A stretch of DNA of 19,916 nucleotides, from positions 1 to 19,916 of the forward strand of contig JBEBGV010000075.1 in assembly GCA_040081265.1 (NCBI GenBank). Reading direction: 5' to 3'. This DNA is from JBEBGV01 sp040081265 (GTDB lineage Bacteria; Acidobacteriota; Vicinamibacteria; Vicinamibacterales; UBA2999). The position numbers were made by a program, and so were the translations under genes. Under the pieces are notes generated by a model that was not told where the DNA came from, ran no database searches, and saw only the letters and a list, made by a program, of their open reading frames with translations. Shown here in pieces: positions 14,312 to 19,916 of the stretch. Each line of letters opens with the position of its first letter. Position 1 is the first letter of the stretch.

Positions 14312-16624
14312 TCAGCTCGGACTCGACTTCGCGTAGTAGTCGGCGTACTCGCGGCGGTAGTGCGGTGAGTAGTAGTAAGCATTGCGCCGCACGTCCACTC
14401 GGTTCAAGATCGCGCCGATGTACTTTGCCTTCGCGGCGTCTAGCTGTTCGAGCGCGGCCTTGGCGGCGCCCTTGGTCGTCATCTCGGCACCCACGACGAA
14501 CACCACGCCCGTCGCGCTGTGAGCGATCACGCAGGCATCCGTGACGGCCATCACAGGTGGCGAGTCGATGATTACCCAGTCGAAATGCTCGCCAAGCGAA
14601 ACCGTGAAGTCCCTGAATCGCCTGGACCCAAGGAGCTCTGCCGGATTTGGCGGATGCTTGCCGGCGGCCATCAACCACAGGTTCGGAGTCGTGGTCGTCC
14701 TAATCGCTTCGCTCGCCTTGGCATCGCCGACCATGATGTTCGACAAGCCAGGTTCTAGACCGACATCAAAGAGCTCATTGAGCTTGGGGCGCCGCATGTC
14801 GGCGTCAACTAACAGCACTTTTTGGCCTGCGAGCGCCAGCGATATCGAGATATTGGCCGACACCGTGCTCTTGCCCTCGCCGGGACCCGTACTCGTCACC
14901 ACGATTAACTTTGAACCTGCGTCGGCGGAAGAAAACATGACGTTCGTCCGGATTCCGCGGAACGCTTCGGCGAACTCTTGAGGCATGCCGCTTCCGATCA
15001 ACGGCTGGCCCGTGGTGTCCTTAGAATCAAAGCGGGCAACCATGCCGAGAAATGGCAGGCCTAGCTGTGTCTTGATCTCATCTGGCTGCTTGATGCGGCT
15101 ATCGAGATACTCGAAGACGAACGCAAGCCCGATGCCGAGGAACAGACCTCCGAAGAGCGCCAAAGATAGATTAGCTACCTTGTTGGGGCTAGTAGGCCGA
15201 CGCGGAATCTCCGCCTGATCCACCACGCGAATATTGCTGGTCTTGAGCTCACCTGAAATTCCGGTTTCACGACTTCGCTCAAGAAGACCGGCAAACATCG
15301 TCTGATTGCTGGTCGCGTCGCGCTGCAGCACACCGTATTGAATTGACGCGCGATTTAGTTCTTGCGCTTCGTTCCGTTGTTGATCCAGCGCCGTCTGCAG
15401 CGCGCGTTCATTGGCCTGGGCGGCCTGAAAGTCATTGCGAAGCGCCTGCACGACTTTTTGTATCTCGCCGTTGATACGGCTTTCAGTAGTCGTGATCGCC
15501 GACTCGACTTTGATCATTTCGGGATGCCGCGAGCCCAACCTTTCGGCGAGCTGAGCCTGGTTACGCTGCAATTCGTTCAGCTGTCCCTTGAGTTGCTGGA
15601 TGAAGGCGTTGTTAAGAATTGCCGGAAAGGTGTCAACCGCAGCGCGATCGTTCTGTATAGCCTGGATCTGGTTATAGACCGACTCCTTCTCGATGCGATC
15701 CGTGCGCGCTCTGGTCACCGCAGTATTGAGGTCCGCCAGCCGCTGGATCACGATGTTCTGTCGGTCCTCGAGAGCGACGGCACCCGTCTTCTCACGATAC
15801 TGTTGAAGGGCTTCCTCGCTCTTCTCGAGAGCCTTTCTCTGCTCTGCAGTCCGGGCATTGAGAAAGTCCGTGGCTTCCTTTGTCGCAAGAAACTTGAACT
15901 CGAGGTTCTGCTCGATGTAATGCCGCGACAACGCATTGGCGACTCGCGCTGACATGGCAGCGTCGGACGACCGATAGCTCACGTCGACAAGCCGGCTGTT
16001 ACGAACCGGAGTCACTGTTAGACCATCAAGAAAGTTGTCGACGATTCGAGACTGCGCGGCGTTCTCGGCCGCGTCAGGTGCTTCGGCCTCGTCCCTCACG
16101 GAGACATCGCCGAAGAATCCTGAGACGAATTGCACTGCTGTCTTGACCCATGTGGCCGAACTCGTCGATGTGCCCGTTCCTGTGAAAAGAGGATCTTCCC
16201 AGAGCTTCTCGGCCTGCAGGGTCCGACGAGCAAGAGCACGACTCTGCAGAATGCGATACTGCGTCTGGTAGTAGTCGTTTGACGCCTTATTTTGATCGTA
16301 GACCTCCTCGAACTTGACGACGTTCGGGTTCTCGTTCTCGATCAAGATCTGCACTCGTGCGCTAAAGACGGGCGTTGCGGTGAACGTGTAGACAGTTACA
16401 GACCCGAACACGAGTAGAAACGTGGTGATTGCAGACCAGCGGCGCTTGTGCAGCACTCGGACGTAGTCCAGGAAGTGAGTACCGTCTCCTCCTGTAGCCC
16501 CATAACCTGCTCCGTAGCCGCCGTACCCTGCCGGTGCACCTGCCGCCGAGCTCGTCGTCGGGTTCGCGACGCGATCTTCTTCCTTCGTGACCACCCCCAG
16601 TGGTCCGACATTTGGTTCGATCAT
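14312..16624 (-). CDS. Polysaccharide copolymerase fused to a BY-type tyrosine kinase (Wzc-like)
   Basis: This 770-residue inner-membrane protein combines chain-length control and tyrosine autophosphorylation. After a Gly/Tyr-rich N-terminus (33-42) come a Wzz region with a first membrane helix (about 63-82), a long periplasmic part rich in coiled coil (about 250-430), the PRRPTSPNK motif (475-482) and a second membrane helix (about 484-504). The cytoplasmic kinase follows with Walker A GPGEGKST (580-587), Walker A' LLVDADMRRP (604-613) and Walker B VIIDSPP (684-690). Seven tyrosines cluster at 750-764, the expected autophosphorylation tail. It pairs with the Wza-like exporter just upstream; the ATG overlaps that gene's stop by one base (TGATG). 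No separate phosphatase is seen in the window. Confidence 0.94.
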   Translation of the reverse strand: MIEPNVGPLGVVTKEEDRVANPTTSSAAGAPAGYGGYGAGYGATGGDGTHFLDYVRVLHKRRWSAITTFLLVFGSVTVYTFTATPVFSARVQILIENENPNVVKFEEVYDQNKASNDYYQTQYRILQSRALARRTLQAEKLWEDPLFTGTGTSTSSATWVKTAVQFVSGFFGDVSVRDEAEAPDAAENAAQSRIVDNFLDGLTVTPVRNSRLVDVSYRSSDAAMSARVANALSRHYIEQNLEFKFLATKEATDFLNARTAEQRKALEKSEEALQQYREKTGAVALEDRQNIVIQRLADLNTAVTRARTDRIEKESVYNQIQAIQNDRAAVDTFPAILNNAFIQQLKGQLNELQRNQAQLAERLGSRHPEMIKVESAITTTESRINGEIQKVVQALRNDFQAAQANERALQTALDQQRNEAQELNRASIQYGVLQRDATSNQTMFAGLLERSRETGISGELKTSNIRVVDQAEIPRRPTSPNKVANLSLALFGGLFLGIGLAFVFEYLDSRIKQPDEIKTQLGLPFLGMVARFDSKDTTGQPLIGSGMPQEFAEAFRGIRTNVMFSSADAGSKLIVVTSTGPGEGKSTVSANISISLALAGQKVLLVDADMRRPKLNELFDVGLEPGLSNIMVGDAKASEAIRTTTTPNLWLMAAGKHPPNPAELLGSRRFRDFTVSLGEHFDWVIIDSPPVMAVTDACVIAHSATGVVFVVGAEMTTKGAAKAALEQLDAAKAKYIGAILNRVDVRRNAYYYSPHYRREYADYYAKSSPS

Positions 16625-17616
16625 CAGAAAAACCTTTCGGGAACGATAATTGTGTCTCCCGGGCGCACAAGATCCGTCAGCTTCACTCGCAACTCGACTG
16701 TCGCGCCTTTTTCAATCCTTACGACCTTTATCCGACCGGTAGCACCCCGATCAGCGACTCCGCCTGCGAGCGACAGCGCTTGGAGAACGGTCGTACTAAG
16801 CTGGATTGAATACGCTCCTGGGCTTCTGACTTGTCCGAATACGTAGACCGACTCGGCGCGGGGGACAAAGACAGTGTCCCCATCTCTCAAGGGCAGGTTC
16901 TGACTATAGGCTCCGCTCTGAAGTTTCCGCAGATCAACCGTGGTCACCTCGGTTTCGTCACCATTCGGCAACAGAGGGGCTGACGTCTGCTGACCCGCCT
17001 TGGCTCGAACGACCAGCGCCTCCCCGGATGCACTGGGTAGAGTCGATCCGGCGCGAGCAACCGCTTCGATAAGACTCATATCTCCGGTAAGAGGGTAGGT
17101 GCCGGGATTGCGGACCTCTCCGACGATGTGGATCTTTTGGCTGCGGTACTGCTCGACCCCCACCGCGATCTGCGGATCTTTGAAGAAGCCGTCCTTGAGC
17201 CGTTTCTTGATCTCAGCTTCCAGTTCTCGAAGAGTGAGGCCCCCGGCGTGTACTCGACCGATCAGAGGAAAGGTAAAAGTCCCATCGCTGTCGACTGGAA
17301 ACTTGCCGCCCAGATTCTCTTGATCGAATACGGCGATCGTCAAGATGTCTTGCGGACCAATTACGTAGTCTGTTGGTTGAGCCGCCTGCTGCGCGAATAC
17401 GACTGAACCGATCATTGGCAGGAGAGCTAGGACTATTCCCGCAACCGAGCGCCAGGCCGGAGTGGACGAGCGAACCCTTAGGTGCCCGGCAGCGTCAGTA
17501 CGTTTAGCGTTCCGTTGCACAAAGGCAACGCGGTTCGCGGATCGAGCGCTCGTCGCTTGGTCTGCGACAGTGATCATACGAGGGGCCTCAGTGTGGTGGC
17601 CGGTTGTCGTCAACAT
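16624..17616 (-). CDS. Polysaccharide export outer-membrane protein (Wza-like, two SLBB domains)
   Basis: This 330-residue protein has a hydrophobic export segment (about 57-75, ending VVFAQQ), then the polysaccharide-export domain beginning DYVIGPQDILTIAVF (83-97), followed by two SLBB repeats (IHIVGEVRNPGTYPL at about 162 and VYVFGQVRSPGAYSI at about 257). It would form the periplasmic and outer-membrane channel for the polymer. The export segment ends in Ala-Gln-Gln with no lipobox Cys, unlike Escherichia coli Wza. Over 50 residues precede the export segment, so the true start may be later. ATG at 17577 has GAGG 8 nt upstream and is a reasonable alternative to ATG at 17616. It is coupled to the wzc-like gene. 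Confidence 0.93.
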   Translation of the reverse strand: MLTTTGHHTEAPRMITVADQATSARSANRVAFVQRNAKRTDAAGHLRVRSSTPAWRSVAGIVLALLPMIGSVVFAQQAAQPTDYVIGPQDILTIAVFDQENLGGKFPVDSDGTFTFPLIGRVHAGGLTLRELEAEIKKRLKDGFFKDPQIAVGVEQYRSQKIHIVGEVRNPGTYPLTGDMSLIEAVARAGSTLPSASGEALVVRAKAGQQTSAPLLPNGDETEVTTVDLRKLQSGAYSQNLPLRDGDTVFVPRAESVYVFGQVRSPGAYSIQLSTTVLQALSLAGGVADRGATGRIKVVRIEKGATVELRVKLTDLVRPGDTIIVPERFF

Positions 17617-17619
17617 ACT

Positions 17620-17673
17620 GGTCTCGGAACAGCTGTCGTGGCGTCAAGTGATGGTTCTGCCCGCGACGAGACC
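17620..17673 (-). repeat. Inverted repeat immediately upstream of the wza-like start
   Basis: On the minus strand GGTCTCG (17673-17667) and CGAGACC (17626-17620) form a perfect 7-bp stem enclosing 40 nt, which includes the palindrome ACAGCTGT. The right arm ends 3 nt before ATG 17616 and covers its weak ribosome-binding region. It could be an RNA stem controlling translation or an operator. The rest of the 143-bp gap up to 17759 shows no clear terminator or promoter. Confidence 0.4.
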
Positions 17674-17759
17674 TAGATTGATCCATCGCCCCTGGGCGGT
17701 CGTCACCCGCATACAGGACTCGCAACTACGGAATCAGCGGCAGCCAGGTGTTCTGCGTT

Positions 17760-18980
17760 CTATCGAACATTGGTGACGGCGGCTCCGATCCTGAAGGAAC
17801 CATAGTCCCTAGCCGAAAGCAGAGACGATCGCTTCATCCAATCGAAATTTAGGCCAACCCTGATCGTCCACTTGAAGCGATAGCCCACTCCGCCCCCACG
17901 TTGGTCGACGTGGTCGATCCGATTTCTCAGAAGGTCAGTCCTTCCTCGAACTGCTTCGTACGCGAGGCCCTGGCGCCCAATTCGCACCTGCACATCCCAA
18001 GAAGAACTGACACGCTGTGTCACCGTTCCTTTTGCGCCGGTTTGAACAAAGAACGGGTACAGAAGATCGTAAGAGAACATTGTTTCGCGAGCGACTTCTA
18101 GCTCCAATCGAGTTGTTCCTCGCAGCGTGTACCCAGTGAGCGCATTGGCCACGACGCCTTTGAAGGGAGCGAACCCGCCGCCCACTGGGTCAACCTTCTT
18201 CGCTCCCACACGAACCCTTCCAGAGATGAGCGCTCTTGTGTTGAGGTCGAAGCCAACCATGATCCCTACAGAATCTGTGTCGCGGTCAGGCGAGAAGTCG
18301 AAGCGCTCGGTGGCAGCAGTTGCATCAAACGCTAGGGTTGTTAACACGGTGAGTTGCTGGCGATACGCAAACGTAGTGGAATCTTGAGTGCGATCTAGTG
18401 CAATCGCAAGGCTGTTCCCGAGAAACGTCGCATCGCCATCCCAGGTTGTCGTCGCGCGCCTTAGCCCAAGACCGACCGTTGTCTTAGGGGCAACGCGCAC
18501 GTCTAGACCAAGGCCGAAATCGTTCTGCCTGCGCCTAGAACGCTGGTCAATTTCGTAGCCGGCGCGTTGCCGGCCGCTGAACGTTCCAATTTCGGCCCAT
18601 GGAACAATCCGGTTCAAGGGAAACTCAAGACGCGATCCAACTCCAGCATCCACCGATCGTTCGCTCGCAAATTTAGCGAAGTAGATCAAATCGGCTCGGC
18701 CTCGAGCCGCAATGCGCGCGCGGCCGACACGAGCCCACACGTCCGCTGCGGGAGTGACCGTCGCGGTGAAGTCTCGCTGCGGATCGTCGACGCTGTTGAA
18801 GACGTTGTTGTCGCTACCTGCGTTGCTCAAAGCGATTGTTGGATTGAGCTGAATGCCTCCTATGCGAACGCGAGCTCGAGTCTCTTCAGAGAGTGGCGAA
18901 GGAAGCGAAACCTGACCAGACACAAAGTCGGGTAAAAGCAAGAGACAGACGAGAAGGACAAACTGCCCGGTGCGGCGCAT
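17760..18980 (-). CDS. Outer-membrane beta-barrel protein of the export locus
   Basis: This 406-residue secreted protein begins MRRTGQFVLLVCLLLLPDF, a clear signal peptide ending near VSG|Q. The mature part has alternating polar and hydrophobic strands rich in aromatic and Arg residues (for example RLELEVARETMFSYDLLYPFF) and ends in a short strand, IGAAVTNVR, as expected for a barrel. From memory, similar barrels (EpsL-like or 'outer membrane beta-barrel' proteins) sit beside Wza/Wzc genes, so a role in polymer passage is likely but unproved. The start was placed at the ATG leading straight into the signal peptide. An in-frame extension back to TTG 19139 would place 53 unconserved residues ahead of it. 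Confidence 0.82.
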   Translation of the reverse strand: MRRTGQFVLLVCLLLLPDFVSGQVSLPSPLSEETRARVRIGGIQLNPTIALSNAGSDNNVFNSVDDPQRDFTATVTPAADVWARVGRARIAARGRADLIYFAKFASERSVDAGVGSRLEFPLNRIVPWAEIGTFSGRQRAGYEIDQRSRRRQNDFGLGLDVRVAPKTTVGLGLRRATTTWDGDATFLGNSLAIALDRTQDSTTFAYRQQLTVLTTLAFDATAATERFDFSPDRDTDSVGIMVGFDLNTRALISGRVRVGAKKVDPVGGGFAPFKGVVANALTGYTLRGTTRLELEVARETMFSYDLLYPFFVQTGAKGTVTQRVSSSWDVQVRIGRQGLAYEAVRGRTDLLRNRIDHVDQRGGGVGYRFKWTIRVGLNFDWMKRSSLLSARDYGSFRIGAAVTNVR

Positions 18981-19000
18981 TAGTCTCTGAAATTGGTTGT

Positions 19001-19101
19001 GGTCTCTTGGCCCTCCGGTGGAGCGCTCAAGTCGTGAAGGCACAGCTTCGCCCTTTGGGTCACAGCCCAAGTTGAAAAATCTCATGCACCCGCAAAAGAC
19101 C
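19001..19101 (-). ncRNA. Candidate structured 5' leader of the export operon
   Basis: On the minus strand GGTCTTTTG (19101-19093) can pair with CAAGAGACC (19009-19001) in a 9-bp closing stem with one G-U pair. Inside it are a hairpin TTGGG/CCCAA (19070-19055, 6-nt loop) and a small CTCC/GGAG hairpin. The 5' arm lies at the start point predicted from the promoter at 19135-19107. A second AGAGAC at 18988-18983, in the weak ribosome binding site of the beta-barrel gene, could compete for the same 5' arm. This resembles switch architecture, but I cannot match it to a known riboswitch class. Confidence 0.3.
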
Positions 19102-19106
19102 CGTTC

Positions 19107-19135
19107 AGTGTCCCTTTGTCCATCTGGGGTGTCAA
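19107..19135 (-). promoter_or_regulatory. Candidate sigma-70 promoter for the export genes
   Basis: A perfect TTGACA (19135-19130) is followed after 17 bp by GACACT (19112-19107), which keeps the conserved A2 and T6 of a -10 box but matches only 3 of 6 positions. It lies in the gap between the dihydrouridine synthase gene and the beta-barrel gene, in the correct orientation and with start expected near 19100. Confidence 0.4.
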
Positions 19136-19211
19136 GCAACTGAACGCCGTGAACTACCGTGTTTGAACGTGGGTTGGGACAGGAGAGGACAGACTGTTCG
19201 AGCCCGAGGAA

Positions 19212-19916
19212 TCACGACGCGAAGTACGGCGCCAGGACCGTTCGAAGAGCCTCGAGAGTCGGCGCGGCATTCACTTGAATCCGCAGCTGACTTCCCCCCT
19301 CCATCCCCTTCGTGTACCAGGAGCAGAGGGCCCGGATCTTGTTCACCACCCACTTCTCGCGATTCCCGTGGACCGCCCGTCCGCTCGGTGCTATCGCGGA
19401 GTGCCGAAAACCCGTCGCCTCGTCGACACCTTCCTGAAGCAGAAGATCGATGTAGTCCAACAGGAACTGTCCGCGCTCGCGGAGTGAGACCTCTTCAACC
19501 GGCAGACCCGCAGCCGCGCGAGCCGTCTGCGCGAGGATCCACGGATTGCGCAGCACACCTCTGCCGACGAGCACGCCTTCCGTCCCCTCCGCGAGCCGCC
19601 CGAGAATCTGATCCGGTTCGACGCAGTCGCCGCTCCCGAGCACGGGGATGTTCACGGCATCCTGTACGCGACGCACGAGATCCCAATCCGCGAAGCCTGA
19701 ATAGGACTGCGCGGCGGTGCGGCCGTGCACCGTCACCGCGGCGGCACCGGCGTCCGCCACGCGGCGCGCGAGTTCTGGCGCGTTGCGCTCCTGCTCGTTC
19801 CACCCGGCGCGCATCTTCACCGTCACGGGAATCCGCACGGCTTTCGCCATGGCCTCGATGATCGCGGCGGCGTGCTGGGGCTCGCGCATGAGGCTGCACC
19901 CGGCGTTGTGCTTGGC
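19212..19916 (-). CDS. tRNA-dihydrouridine synthase, 3' part (5' end outside window)
   Basis: The frame is open from the right edge to a TGA at 19212, giving 234 residues of a Dus-family flavoenzyme that reduces uridines in the tRNA D-loop. Visible blocks are KHNAGCSLM and a VTVKMRAGW strand, then AAAVTVHGRTAAQSYSG with the FMN-phosphate region, IPVLGSGD, and GVLVGRGVLRNPWI. These belong to the TIM barrel and the start of the helical domain. The catalytic Cys region lies upstream and is not in the window. A DusB-like member is likely but not certain. Its GC content is clearly higher than that of the polysaccharide genes (about 70% in two 60-base lines counted), suggesting it is the resident chromosomal neighbour of an acquired locus. 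Confidence 0.92.
   Translation of the reverse strand, partial: AKHNAGCSLMREPQHAAAIIEAMAKAVRIPVTVKMRAGWNEQERNAPELARRVADAGAAAVTVHGRTAAQSYSGFADWDLVRRVQDAVNIPVLGSGDCVEPDQILGRLAEGTEGVLVGRGVLRNPWILAQTARAAAGLPVEEVSLRERGQFLLDYIDLLLQEGVDEATGFRHSAIAPSGRAVHGNREKWVVNKIRALCSWYTKGMEGGSQLRIQVNAAPTLEALRTVLAPYFAS

Noticed and set aside
15362..15952. Long plus-strand open frame of 196 codons opposite the wzc-like gene
   Set aside because: It is antisense to a strongly conserved coiled-coil region and shows no recognisable domain; it is a shadow of the real gene, as are the other plus-strand frames of the window.
17619..17647. TTGACG as a -35 box for the wza-like gene
   Set aside because: No acceptable -10 sequence lies at 16-18 bp spacing.
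19001..19101. A c-di-GMP-I (GEMM) riboswitch
   Set aside because: A few short matches such as TGACNCAAAG and GAAGCTGTG look suggestive, but the GNRA tetraloop and the CAAACC and GGTTGCC blocks I expect are missing, so no class is claimed.
18981..19139. N-terminal extension of the beta-barrel protein to the TTG at 19139
   Set aside because: It would put 53 residues before an evident signal peptide, and the stretch fits better as promoter and leader.
1..19916. Mobile elements, tRNA genes, CRISPR arrays
   Set aside because: No transposase-like frame, no tRNA cloverleaf and no regularly spaced repeats were seen on either strand.

Overview
The window reads as one long, single-polarity (minus-strand) surface-polysaccharide locus from a Gram-negative (diderm) bacterium. 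The outer-membrane export proteins (a Wza-like exporter and a beta-barrel protein) establish the diderm envelope. GC is moderate to high. The style of the export genes and the dihydrouridine synthase next to them are compatible with Acidobacteriota or a similar environmental phylum, but that placement is inference with low confidence.

In order of transcription (right to left), the window starts with a partial tRNA-dihydrouridine synthase (19916-19212), a GC-rich housekeeping gene. A gap of about 230 bp follows, holding a candidate promoter and a possible structured leader RNA. Next come the export genes: an outer-membrane beta-barrel protein (18980-17760), a Wza-like polysaccharide export protein with two SLBB repeats (17616-16624) and a fused Wzz/BY-kinase of the Wzc type (16624-14312). 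After a 140-bp gap with a hairpin comes a nearly complete pseudaminic acid (nonulosonic acid) pathway: PseB, PseC, PseG, PseI, a formyltransferase-like protein and PseF (14171-8429). The remaining genes look like a decoration cassette: a Gfo/Idh/MocA oxidoreductase, an unassigned GT-B-like protein, a second DegT-type aminotransferase, a GNAT acetyltransferase, an N-acetyl-sugar amidotransferase, HisH, HisF, a second divergent amidotransferase and the start of a zinc-less medium-chain dehydrogenase that runs off the left edge.

The inferred logic is as follows. UDP-GlcNAc is converted by PseB and PseC to a 4-amino sugar. That amine may be formylated by the formyltransferase or acetylated by the distant GNAT. 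PseG removes UDP, PseI condenses the sugar with phosphoenolpyruvate and PseF activates the product with CMP. The downstream oxidoreductase, aminotransferase and amidotransferase genes would add an extra amino group and/or amidino groups, with HisH/HisF supplying ammonia. No lipid-carrier initiating transferase, Wzx flippase or Wzy polymerase is visible; they would have to lie beyond the left edge or elsewhere.

The most notable points are: two paralogous amidotransferases flanking one HisH/HisF pair; a formyltransferase in the position where PseH would be expected; a HisF lacking catalytic Asp11; a chain of NTGA stop/start overlaps that includes an apparent CTG start; and a possible switch-like RNA leader in front of the export genes.
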